DNA from: Firmicutes bacterium UBA1065
GTDB lineage: Bacteria > Bacillota > Clostridia > Tissierellales > Sedimentibacteraceae
NCBI GenBank assembly: GCA_002316225.1
Contig: DCDC01000024.1
Coordinates: 1 to 31,170 of the forward strand
Length of the DNA: 31,170 nucleotides
Direction: 5' to 3'
The position numbers and the translations under genes are program-made. Within the stretch, counting starts at the first letter, position 1. Each line of letters opens with the position of its first letter. Below the pieces are notes generated by a model. That model was not told the DNA's origin. It ran no database searches and worked only from the letters and a program-made list of their open reading frames with translations. This document shows positions 8,430-15,610 of this stretch, piece after piece.

Positions 8430-9064
8430 TATTCTCCTCCTCCCTTGTATTTAAAACTTCTTCTTTTTTCCATGGCTTTTAATTCTTTTACTTCTTCTTC
8501 AATGATTCTTTCTCTCTCAATATTTAATTTTTCAGCAAATATTTCAATGAATATATTTCTGAAATTATTCTTCCATCCTGTCATGGGGGGGTCATAAGTC
8601 AAGGCAAAGGCAGCCAGTTTCCCTGCATCTTCATTTATATGACCGGACCTTACCTGTTCAAAATCAATCCCGTATACTTTATTATCCTTAAGTATAAAAT
8701 TTCTAAAATTCACATCATATAATATAAATTGTTTTTCATAAAACTCGAAAACTGCAGAATAAAAATCTTTAAGCCAGGCACAAAGCTTATAAATCATGCT
8801 GTAGTCCAAAGAATTGTTTTTCTCTTCTTTCTCATACCAGTCAAGAAAAGTAACTTGTCCCAAATCTTCAAGGTACAGGTGATTATCTTCAGCTTTTATT
8901 ATTGAAGGAACATTAAGACCTGCCTTTTTCAAAATACCCAGCACTTCTTTTTCCCTTGTGTAATTCTCTTGGCTTTCAAATTTTTTCAGAATATATGTTC
9001 CTTCATCTTCCACTATTCGAAATACATTATTCCTTTTGCTTGGCAATTTTATCTCTTTATGCAT
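8429..9064 (-). CDS. Protein-kinase-fold (RIO/APH-like) small-molecule or protein kinase, 211 aa
   Basis: A small kinase-fold protein. ILKKF (Lys27/28) fits the ATP-anchoring Lys, REKEVL (Glu38 or Glu40) its Glu partner, and YLEDLG the hinge. LYDVNFRNF places a catalytic Asp at 117 and Asn at 122, in the HxDxxxxN position though the His is Tyr, and GIDFEQV (Asp134) is the metal-binding DFG equivalent. RIO-type, LPS-kinase and aminoglycoside-phosphotransferase families share this layout, and the substrate cannot be told from sequence. The start overlaps the mobB end by 16 bases and the stop overlaps the flavoprotein start, so it is fully embedded in the operon. A role in phosphorylating an imported cofactor precursor is a guess from context. 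Confidence 0.75.
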   Translation of the reverse strand: MHKEIKLPSKRNNVFRIVEDEGTYILKKFESQENYTREKEVLGILKKAGLNVPSIIKAEDNHLYLEDLGQVTFLDWYEKEEKNNSLDYSMIYKLCAWLKDFYSAVFEFYEKQFILYDVNFRNFILKDNKVYGIDFEQVRSGHINEDAGKLAAFALTYDPPMTGWKNNFRNIFIEIFAEKLNIERERIIEEEVKELKAMEKRRSFKYKGGGE

Positions 9065-9795
9065 ACTTCAATATCTCCGTTTTCCCTATATCCGTCCAGC
9101 TCCTTTGCAATTGCTTCCACCGCATTTTTCAAAATATTCTGAACAAACTGGTTCATGACAATTTCCTGCCCGTTAATCTTAAGAGTTACACTGTTTTCAG
9201 TCAAGACGCAATCCCTCCTTTCCGCCTGGCCTTTCAATATCATAGAGCTTAATTCCCTGCATGTGTATCCGCATTTTTTACAGCAATCATCCTTCATGTC
9301 GGGAAGCCTGTCAAATACTTTTTCTTCAATTAAATCTACCAATTTTTCAATTTCTCTTAATGAGTTTATTACGGGTAAACCATTATACTCTGTCAAGCTG
9401 TTGGATATTTGTCCTGATATGGCAAAGGTTGTTCCATCAAGTTTTTCCAAAATCCCTTCTATATCATGGGCTGTCACTATTTTAGGAGCACATGTATCCC
9501 TTACTCCCTCCAAAACAACAAAATCATGATTGTAAAAGGAAAGGATTTCATTCATGCTTAGTTTTCGCTGAAACAAAAGGTCTGTTTCATAAATGCCTCT
9601 TGCCGTAACCAATTGAGAGCCTGCAGCTTTATGCCTGTAGGTGTTTGTTCCTTCAACATCCATTTTAAATTTTTCAAAATGAATTTCCTTTACGCTTCCT
9701 ACGGTATAATTCCGCCTTCTAAGTTCCTTTATTATATTTTCTATGGTAGTAGTTTTACCGGATTTACTTAATCCTATTACTGAAAAAACCTTCAT
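9049..9795 (-). CDS. mobB: MobB-like GTP-binding protein with an added C-terminal Fe-S-type cysteine domain, 248 aa
   Basis: The N-terminal ~155 residues match MobB, the GTPase-like accessory protein of molybdopterin guanine dinucleotide synthesis: P-loop GLSKSGKT (8-15), VGSVKEIHF, the TNTYRHKAAGS segment and VVLEGVRD. Unlike classic MobB (~170 aa) it continues with a cysteine motif, C172-x2-C175-G-x2-C179 and C196 in CKKCGYTC...RRDC, followed by a ~50-residue tail. The spacing resembles the 4Fe-4S Fes domain (PF04060), one residue shorter; I infer a cluster but cannot prove it. GAGAGGTG precedes the ATG. It overlaps ecfT by four bases (ATGA) and the kinase-fold gene by 16, placing a molybdopterin-linked function inside the redox operon. 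No mobA or moa gene is in the window. Confidence 0.85.
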   Translation of the reverse strand: MKVFSVIGLSKSGKTTTIENIIKELRRRNYTVGSVKEIHFEKFKMDVEGTNTYRHKAAGSQLVTARGIYETDLLFQRKLSMNEILSFYNHDFVVLEGVRDTCAPKIVTAHDIEGILEKLDGTTFAISGQISNSLTEYNGLPVINSLREIEKLVDLIEEKVFDRLPDMKDDCCKKCGYTCRELSSMILKGQAERRDCVLTENSVTLKINGQEIVMNQFVQNILKNAVEAIAKELDGYRENGDIEVCIKR

Positions 9796-10523
9796 AAAAC
9801 ACCTCTCAATATAATAAATAATATAGCTGCCCCAATGTTCAGCCCCAGCAGGATATAATCAAATGTCTGCATTTTTAAAACCATATAGCTGGTTCTTTTG
9901 GGGTAAGCTCTAAAACCTCTCATTTCCATTGCTGCAGCCAATTCCTTTGCCTTCATTACAGAATTTACGGTTATTGGAGTAAGTATGTACTTGTAAACCT
10001 GCAATTTCTTATCGAACTTAACTTTCTTCAAATCAATTCCTCTTAGTTGTATTGCTGTTATCATATCTGTCATTTCTTCTTTGAATATAGGTAAAAACCT
10101 TATAGCGACAGAAACCATAAAGGCTATTTCATAAGGGCACTTCCATTGAATCAGCCCTTGTATTATTTCCCTGCTTGATGATGTTGTTATTATGGCGGCT
10201 GAAACAATTATTATCCCCATACGTAAAATAAATTCAAGAGCTTTAATAATTCCGTAATCGGTAAAAACCATAAGTTTGCCTATCTTCAAAAGGGGATTCC
10301 CCATATTTGTCAGTAAGCTCTGAATTAAGGCAATCATGAATATTATTTTTAATAATTTTTTAAGCCTTGATATTATTGATATAAAATTAACATTATTGAT
10401 AAAGCCAATAATTATTGCCGTAAAAAGTATTATCAATAATATGGATATTTCATTATAAATTAATGCAAGGGTCGATAGTATCAATACCTGTATAAGCTTT
10501 GTCCGAGGGTCAATGTTAATCAT
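9792..10523 (-). CDS. ecfT: ECF transporter transmembrane component EcfT, 243 aa
   Basis: The scaffold subunit of an energy-coupling-factor importer, sitting in the membrane between the ATPases and the substrate-binding S component. The N-terminus INIDPRTKLIQVL is the EcfT/CbiQ start signature, several hydrophobic helices follow, and the two coupling motifs AIQLRG and AMEMRG (roughly residues 175-215) are those that contact the ATPases. The ATG at 10523 is preferred because GAGGGGGGATATT precedes it; an upstream TTG would add five residues and overlap that ribosome site. It overlaps the ATPase gene before it by 8 bases and mobB after it by 4. Confidence 0.92.
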   Translation of the reverse strand: MINIDPRTKLIQVLILSTLALIYNEISILLIILFTAIIIGFINNVNFISIISRLKKLLKIIFMIALIQSLLTNMGNPLLKIGKLMVFTDYGIIKALEFILRMGIIIVSAAIITTSSSREIIQGLIQWKCPYEIAFMVSVAIRFLPIFKEEMTDMITAIQLRGIDLKKVKFDKKLQVYKYILTPITVNSVMKAKELAAAMEMRGFRAYPKRTSYMVLKMQTFDYILLGLNIGAAILFIILRGVL

Positions 10524-11169
10524 AATATCCCCCCTCAAGATTAATGATTCTGTCTTTGTGCCTTTCGATAAAATCCTTGTTATGGCTGATTATTAGCATT
10601 CCGATATTCTTATTCTTAAGATCTTCCAAAACTTGTGACAATACCCCTATTCTTTCTATATCAAGGGAAGCAGTAGGTTCATCCAAAATGAGATATTCAG
10701 GGTTAAGCATTAATACTGAAGCAATGGCTAAACATCTTTTTTCACCATAACTTAAGAAATACGGATATGAATTTTTCACTTTTTGCAAATCAAAAATATC
10801 CAGCATTTTTTCAGCCTTGTTTATTACTTCATCCTTATCGTATCCTCTAAACAATAAGGGGAATGTCAACTCTTCCATAACACTTGCGGCAAAAAGCTGC
10901 CTTTCAGGATGCTGGAAAACATAACCGACTCTTTCTCCTATGGAGCCAAGGGACATCTCTCTTGTACTATGGCCAAACAGTTTTATTTCACCAAAGGTCG
11001 GCTTTAATATACCCATGATCAATTTAGCTAAGGTTGTTTTCCCGCAGCCGTTTTTCCCTGTTAAAAAAGTTGTTTCCTCCTTATTTAATTCAAGGGTAAG
11101 ATTTTCAAATACCCTTCTGCCTCCCGGATATTCATATGAAACGTTATTGATATCTATTATAGTATTCAT
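10516..11169 (-). CDS. ecfA: ECF transporter ATP-binding subunit (second), 217 aa
   Basis: An ABC ATPase of the ECF/CbiO type. Walker A is GKNGCGKTT (about 37-45), the Q-loop region is GYVFQHPERQLF, the signature is YFLSYGEKRCLAIAS (LSYGE in place of LSGGQ) and Walker B with D-loop is YLILDEPTASLD, followed by the switch His in LIISHNKD. The start at 11169 gives a TAATG junction with the preceding ATPase and has AGGAGATTA upstream; a start 15 bases further up is less well placed. It pairs with the adjacent ATPase to form the EcfAA' heterodimer that drives the transporter. Confidence 0.92.
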   Translation of the reverse strand: MNTIIDINNVSYEYPGGRRVFENLTLELNKEETTFLTGKNGCGKTTLAKLIMGILKPTFGEIKLFGHSTREMSLGSIGERVGYVFQHPERQLFAASVMEELTFPLLFRGYDKDEVINKAEKMLDIFDLQKVKNSYPYFLSYGEKRCLAIASVLMLNPEYLILDEPTASLDIERIGVLSQVLEDLKNKNIGMLIISHNKDFIERHKDRIINLEGGYYD

Positions 11170-11825
11170 TAATCTCCTATGCATATAATCCTGTCCGCTA
11201 TATCCAGATTTTCATTTTCATGGTCAACCACAATTATTGTCTTTCCGTCTTTTTTCAGCTTTAAAAGAATATCCTTAATGATTGCTCTTCCCTCATCATC
11301 AATCCAGGACATAATTTCATCACATATGAGTATTGAAGGCTTGAGCATTAAAGTTGACGCAATCGCAATGAGCTGCTGCTGACCTCCCGATAAATTGTTG
11401 GGATTATCATGCCTGTAATCTTCCATGTTGATAATCCTTAATATTTCATTCATTCTGAGGCCTATTTCTTCCCTGTCGACGCAAAGATTTTCGGGACCAA
11501 AGGCAAGTTCATCTTCTATTGTGGGAGAAAAGAGCTGGGTGGAAGGATTTTGGAATATGACCCCTATTTTGGTCACCGTGTCTGCAATGCTTAGATTTTT
11601 GATATTTTCACCGAAGATTAAAACCTCTCCCCTTAACTCCCCCTTGTACAATCTCGGCACAAGACCGCAGATACAATTGCACAAGGTTGTTTTGCCGCTT
11701 CCGCTTCGTCCTGTTATTGCAAGAGTCTCACCCGGTCTCACGCTAAAATTAACATCCTTAAAAACATATTCCTTCGTGTCTTTATATTTAAAGCTTAGAT
11801 TTTTAACTTCAACTGCATTCATCAT
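11169..11825 (-). CDS. ecfA: ECF transporter ATP-binding subunit (first), 218 aa
   Basis: An ABC ATPase of the ECF type with Walker A GRSGSGKTT (about 37-45), Q-loop GVIFQNPSTQLFSP, signature NLSGGQQQLIAIA and a Walker B/D-loop that reads LICDEIMSWID instead of the usual LDEPTSALD. The catalytic Glu is kept but the Pro, Thr and D-loop residues are changed, so the two ATP sites of the heterodimer may be unequal. HE in VVDHENEN supplies the switch His. Two adjacent ATG codons can start it (11825 or 11822); the first overlaps the preceding stop as ATGA. Confidence 0.92.
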   Translation of the reverse strand: MMNAVEVKNLSFKYKDTKEYVFKDVNFSVRPGETLAITGRSGSGKTTLCNCICGLVPRLYKGELRGEVLIFGENIKNLSIADTVTKIGVIFQNPSTQLFSPTIEDELAFGPENLCVDREEIGLRMNEILRIINMEDYRHDNPNNLSGGQQQLIAIASTLMLKPSILICDEIMSWIDDEGRAIIKDILLKLKKDGKTIIVVDHENENLDIADRIICIGD

Positions 11826-12334
11826 TTAACCTCGATTTCAGTAATCCACTTGCATCTCCTGTTGCTGAAAATATCCGAAACCACTATGGATTCATAAGGT
11901 CCTCTTCCTCCCGAATCCCTGCTGCCAAGATATTTTCCGTCTTCCATGAAAGCTATGTACACATTTTTATCCCTTGAAACCTCTTCGGAAGAATAAGCGA
12001 CAGAATAGCCGTCAGCCGCCTTTATTACTATAGTTTTGTCCATAAAGTCAACATTGTGGCTCTTAAGCAAATCCTTCAGCTGAACCCCCCTGTACATATG
12101 CCTTGAAGGCTCGGTGGTTGATGTGTCAAGAACAGCTTCGAAATCTTCACCATAAAGTATGATTTCTTCCCTGGACAATACTTTTTCCATTTCATTATAT
12201 TTCAAAACAATTTGAGCACTGGACAAGATTTGTTCTTGCTTTTCAATGGATGCCTTGTTTAGTTTTAAAGATACCAGCAATGTAATTGACAATATGACTA
12301 TTAATATAAGAAGAATAGCAACTCTTTTTTTCAT
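11822..12334 (-). CDS. Membrane-anchored sulfite-oxidase-fold-like (cysteine-less) domain protein, 170 aa
   Basis: One N-terminal hydrophobic segment (about 4-25) anchors or exports the protein. The remainder is one copy of the domain repeated across this operon: a beta strand around IILYG, MYRGVQLKDLLKSHNV (the W/Y-x-G-V-x-L-x-D-L-L element), IVIKAADGYSVAYS, an IAF...DGKYLGSRDSGGRGPYESIVV segment and KWITEIEV at the end. These are landmarks of the oxidoreductase molybdopterin-binding fold of sulfite oxidases (PF00174), but no Cys occupies the molybdenum-ligand position. The gene overlaps both neighbours by four bases (ATGA), directly ahead of the ECF ATPases. Family placement is by pattern and the ligand is unknown. 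Confidence 0.75.
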   Translation of the reverse strand: MKKRVAILLILIVILSITLLVSLKLNKASIEKQEQILSSAQIVLKYNEMEKVLSREEIILYGEDFEAVLDTSTTEPSRHMYRGVQLKDLLKSHNVDFMDKTIVIKAADGYSVAYSSEEVSRDKNVYIAFMEDGKYLGSRDSGGRGPYESIVVSDIFSNRRCKWITEIEVK

Positions 12335-13368
12335 GGCTCTTTAACGAAATAAGGAACAATCATGTCTGACTGACAACAGGTTCCATGTTCTCCTCCTTCA
12401 GATTTTTCATGCATACCGTGGTCCGGTACAAGTATTATAGCTCCCTTCCACTCTTGGCTTAAGTTTTTCAGATACTTATCTATAGTCTGTATGTATTCCA
12501 TGGTTTCTGACGAATATGGTCCGTAGCTGTGGCCCCTGTCATCAATGCCGTGAAAATGAATGAAAATTAAATCATATCCTTCCTTAGCGGCTTTTAAAGC
12601 CCTTTCATATATTTCATCGTCAATTTCATTGTTTTTATTGATATCTGTATGAAGTTCCGGCTCAACTTCGGTATTTAATATTTTTATGTCTCCTTCAAGC
12701 AAAATACAGCTTTTATTGTTGTCAAGGGCATATTTGAATATGGTGTTCACATCCGTCTGTCGCTTGCTCCTGTCATGGACCCCGTTTACATCAGGGGTTT
12801 GTCCCGTAATGATTGCTGCAAAACCTGCGTTTGTGACGGGAGTGTATACGCTTAAGGCAGGATATTTGAAATATTTATTTAAAAAAGTAAGCTTATTTTC
12901 TTCACAGGCTCTTTTAAACTGGTTATAGGAAAATCCGTCTAAGAGTACAGTCATAATCTTTTGGCCTTTATCCAGAAATTCTTTCATGTGGTAATATGCA
13001 TCAGTTATGCTGCGATAATTATCGGTTAAATAAATTCCTTCTACCTTTTCAATTGATTGTCCCCCGGCTATTACTGCACTATTTTCTATGTAAAAGTCAA
13101 CAGGTATTTTAATAATTTCTCCATTCTCTAAAATTACTACAGCTACGGAAAACTTATCCCTTGTTATTTCTTCTGTTGAAATTCTTTTTTCTGCCTTAAA
13201 ATTAAGCAAGATATTTTCATTTTCATTGAATATGTTTATGCCTGCTGATTCTGTGTCCTTTCCGGTATCCTTGCATCCGGCCATAAGCAGCAAGAATAAT
13301 ATTAACACAAGTAATTTAATGCCAAGTATATATGCTTTATCACCGGCTGCTGACCATGTTTTTTTCAT
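12331..13368 (-). CDS. Alkaline-phosphatase-superfamily (type I phosphodiesterase-like) lipoprotein, 345 aa
   Basis: Lipoprotein: a Lys-led hydrophobic N-terminus ends in LMAGC with Cys32 as the lipidated residue. The catalytic domain (about 125-345) shows the superfamily metal sites in order: TVLLDGFS (Asp), the nucleophile region TPVTNAGFAAIITGQTPDVNGV, HFHGIDDRGHSYGP (Asp and His), VPDHGMHEKSEGG (Asp-His) and EHGTCC (His). This most resembles nucleotide pyrophosphatase/phosphodiesterases and phosphopentomutase-like enzymes, working outside the cell. The start at 13368 follows AAAGGAACAGGAGC; a longer open frame upstream encodes no signal peptide. It is 44 bases after the S-component gene and overlaps the next gene by ATGA. 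Cleaving a dinucleotide cofactor before uptake is an attractive but speculative role. Confidence 0.85.
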   Translation of the reverse strand: MKKTWSAAGDKAYILGIKLLVLILFLLLMAGCKDTGKDTESAGINIFNENENILLNFKAEKRISTEEITRDKFSVAVVILENGEIIKIPVDFYIENSAVIAGGQSIEKVEGIYLTDNYRSITDAYYHMKEFLDKGQKIMTVLLDGFSYNQFKRACEENKLTFLNKYFKYPALSVYTPVTNAGFAAIITGQTPDVNGVHDRSKRQTDVNTIFKYALDNNKSCILLEGDIKILNTEVEPELHTDINKNNEIDDEIYERALKAAKEGYDLIFIHFHGIDDRGHSYGPYSSETMEYIQTIDKYLKNLSQEWKGAIILVPDHGMHEKSEGGEHGTCCQSDMIVPYFVKEP

Positions 13369-13412
13369 GCTCCTGTTCCTTTCAATGAATATGTCTATAG
13401 TTGTTTTTTTTC

Positions 13413-13967
13413 TTATTCTTCTAATATATTCATCTTTTCTAAGTTTCTGTTTATGAGGTATGCTATAAGTCCGCCTGTTATTCCGGACAAGGCCGCTGCA
13501 GACAGTATTAAAATAACCGTTACAAGTGGGAGCCTGAAAAATAATATGTTGGAAATAAGTGTCCCTGTAACATTTGCCCCCATACATCCAAAGACATAGT
13601 GAAGAATGTTATATTGTTTATTCTTAGAAAACAAAAATACGACATCAGCAACAATTCCCGGCAGGGTGTAAGAAACCAGGCTCATGATACCGTGGGTTCC
13701 CATGGTTCCCGTTGCAATCACCAATATTCCCTGGACAAGGCCTATTAAAGTGCCTGTGCCTGGTTTCCTGACAAGACCTGTGCCCAGGACCAGCCAGAAC
13801 ATATAAAAGCCCCCGGCAATTGCCCCTCCCGGAATGAACAAGGGCCCCGTGATAACGTGAACCAAGGGTACCACAATTGGTTTTGTTGCAATTCCAAGTG
13901 CAGATACGACTGCTATTATTATCAGGTTAAATACAGAAAATCTCTCAAAAAATTTATTTGCCATCAT
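13413..13967 (-). CDS. ECF transporter S component (substrate-binding membrane subunit), 184 aa
   Basis: A small membrane protein with about six hydrophobic segments. After a short charged N-terminus come FNLIIIAVVSALGIA, a Gly-rich pair GPLFIPGGAIAGGFYMFWLVLG and RKPGTGTLIGLVQGILV, then YTLPGIVADVVFLF and two more helices. The RKPG-x-G-TLIG segment and Gly pattern recall the YkoE/ThiW type of S component, linked elsewhere to thiamine precursors, but the match is weak. It is not recognisably RibU or BioY. It lies in the same operon as both ATPases and EcfT, so it probably has a dedicated transporter. The substrate is unknown; context points to a cofactor or its precursor. Start at 13967 or 13964 (two ATGs). 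Confidence 0.8.
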   Translation of the reverse strand: MMANKFFERFSVFNLIIIAVVSALGIATKPIVVPLVHVITGPLFIPGGAIAGGFYMFWLVLGTGLVRKPGTGTLIGLVQGILVIATGTMGTHGIMSLVSYTLPGIVADVVFLFSKNKQYNILHYVFGCMGANVTGTLISNILFFRLPLVTVILILSAAALSGITGGLIAYLINRNLEKMNILEE

Positions 13968-13973
13968 GATTAC

Positions 13974-14444
13974 CTATTGTAATATTATTTCATTTACATG
14001 CTTAACCCACCGCTGACTGAAGGGGTCTCTTCTGATAATTAGCTGGAAGGGTCCGTTTCCCCCCTCCTTCTTTGATTTTAAAATTTCTCCATCCCTTTCA
14101 AAAGTCAAATACACATTTGAAGGTTCAGTAATTTCTTCTACATTTAGTATAATCCTGTAACCATCACTTGCATTAAAAGTCACTTTGCTGTAATTTGTTA
14201 TATCTATGTTTAAAGTTTCAAAAAGCTTTGTAAGTTCAATACCCTTATATTCCGTTTCAACCGGTTTTGCACCGCTGCTTCTCACAACTGCAGGAAAAAC
14301 GATGGCGTCCTTATGGTTATATATAATTTCAGTGTCAACCGGTTCAACTTTTCCGTCAACAACAATATTTAAGGAAGGTTTTTCCTTTGTACATCCTGTC
14401 AAAACCATAATCAGTATTAACAAAATAACAATTTTTTTTTGCAT
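13974..14444 (-). CDS. Lipoprotein with one cysteine-less sulfite-oxidase-fold-like domain, 156 aa
   Basis: The signal peptide ends in VLTGC, with Cys18 the lipidated residue. The mature part is a single copy of the operon's shared domain: LNIVVDGKVEPVD, ETEYKGIELTKLFETLNI (the Y-x-G-V-x-L-x-x-L-F element), KVTFNASDGYRIIL, YLTFERDGEILKSKKEGGNGPFQLII and RWVKHVNEI. The GGNGPFQL and W-VK-VNEI blocks match the GGxGP and W-K-I elements of PF00174-like domains. The molybdenum-ligating Cys is absent; the only Cys is the lipid anchor. The start has AGAGGTTAAC upstream and the gene is six bases before the S component, suggesting it could present a ligand to that transporter. Confidence 0.78.
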   Translation of the reverse strand: MQKKIVILLILIMVLTGCTKEKPSLNIVVDGKVEPVDTEIIYNHKDAIVFPAVVRSSGAKPVETEYKGIELTKLFETLNIDITNYSKVTFNASDGYRIILNVEEITEPSNVYLTFERDGEILKSKKEGGNGPFQLIIRRDPFSQRWVKHVNEIILQ

Positions 14445-14452
14445 GTTAACCT

Positions 14453-15610
14453 CTAATCATTTAAGGATTTGTTTACGGCATCCCTTACGGAGTTTAAGAA
14501 ACCCCTGCTGGTGGATGTAGCACCGCTTATGGCATCAAGGTTTAAGTTTTGGCTTTCAGTGATTTCATAGGATAAGTCTCTGAACACTTCCTCGTAATAA
14601 CCTTCTGTCTCACTGTGGCTGAGAATTTTAATGCTTGTTATTCTATTATCCTTTATGGTAACTTCCGTATTGATTCTTCCGCCAAAGCCCAAGCCATATC
14701 CTTCATAGGTACCGTCATTTATATCGGTTATTGATGTTATTGCCTGTATTGAAGAACTTGATGCCGTCAAAGGAAGCAAAATATATGAACCTGCAATTAT
14801 TAAAATACATATGCTTATGTAAGCTGATTTGTTGATCTTTTTATTGTTAAAGTTTATGGAAAAGCCTTCTTTGCCCTTTATGCATCCATTTACACACTGT
14901 AAACAGTTAATGCATTCCGGAGGGATATCTTTCTCGACCCTATTGTAGTCAATTGATACAGGGCAGTTTTTAAGGCAGTAGGAGCAATCACAGGCCCCCT
15001 TTTTTATTTTCATGGGTCCTATTGCATAAAGCAGGCTTTGGAAGGCTCCCAGGGGGCAAAAATACCTGCAGAATATTCTCCTTCCGATTAGTGAAACCAG
15101 GATAATAAGAAGCAAAATTAACGTTCCTGTCTGAAGCCTTAATCCGACAAATATATTTAAATATGCAAGCCAGGGTGAAAGAGGAGAAATTAAGTTACCC
15201 ATCCCAAGTATGCTTAATACAATTATTATGATTAAAACAAGGTACTTAAGAAGCTCCGGTTTATCAGAAAATTTAATTTCTTTTAACCTTAATTTGTTTC
15301 CCGCAAATTTAAAAAAATCCTGCATAGCCCCGATTGGGCAAATATATCCGCAAAAAAACCTCCCCATTAAAAATGAAGCAGCAGTTATTCCTGCAGTTAA
15401 GGCAATGCTTCTTGAGAAACCCTTCCACCTGTAGGATAAATCCGTAAAGAAAGACTTTAAAGCGGACCATCCCCCGTATGGATTCAAATCTCCTATTGAA
15501 ATAATTCTAAAGTCGATTATTCCATATATATACAAGCCGTAAAACAAACATGAAATTATCACTATGAATGTTGCAGTTAATTGAATCTTGCTTCTTAAGT
15601 TAAGTTTCAT
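14453..15610 (-). CDS. NosR/NapH-like membrane polyferredoxin with C-terminal FMN-binding domain, 385 aa
   Basis: A membrane electron-transfer protein. Four to five transmembrane helices surround two CxxxCP motifs, C87-GYI-C91-P and C181-RYF-C185-P, typical of NapH/NosR/CcoG-type proteins. They are followed by two [4Fe-4S] motifs, C207-x-C209-x2-C212-x3-C216-P and C233-x2-C236-x2-C239-x3-C243. A last helix (about 262-282) leads to an extracellular FMN_bind domain ending in DAISGAT (359-365), the ApbE flavinylation motif. NosR has its FMN domain at the N-terminus; here it is C-terminal. ATG at 15610 is chosen for its spacing from AAGGA; an upstream TTG is too close. It overlaps the preceding FMN-domain gene by 11 bases; together they look like a split NosR-type conduit carrying electrons outward. 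Confidence 0.9.
   Translation of the reverse strand: MKLNLRSKIQLTATFIVIISCLFYGLYIYGIIDFRIISIGDLNPYGGWSALKSFFTDLSYRWKGFSRSIALTAGITAASFLMGRFFCGYICPIGAMQDFFKFAGNKLRLKEIKFSDKPELLKYLVLIIIIVLSILGMGNLISPLSPWLAYLNIFVGLRLQTGTLILLLIILVSLIGRRIFCRYFCPLGAFQSLLYAIGPMKIKKGACDCSYCLKNCPVSIDYNRVEKDIPPECINCLQCVNGCIKGKEGFSINFNNKKINKSAYISICILIIAGSYILLPLTASSSSIQAITSITDINDGTYEGYGLGFGGRINTEVTIKDNRITSIKILSHSETEGYYEEVFRDLSYEITESQNLNLDAISGATSTSRGFLNSVRDAVNKSLND

Noticed and set aside
13369..13587. N-terminal extension of the phosphodiesterase-type lipoprotein by 73 residues
   Set aside because: The extension would overlap the S-component gene, has no ribosome site and would bury the lipoprotein signal peptide.
13413..13967. 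RibU (riboflavin) identity for the S component
   Set aside because: The expected RibU N-terminal and loop patterns were not recognised; only a weak YkoE/ThiW-like Gly/Pro pattern is visible, so no substrate is assigned.
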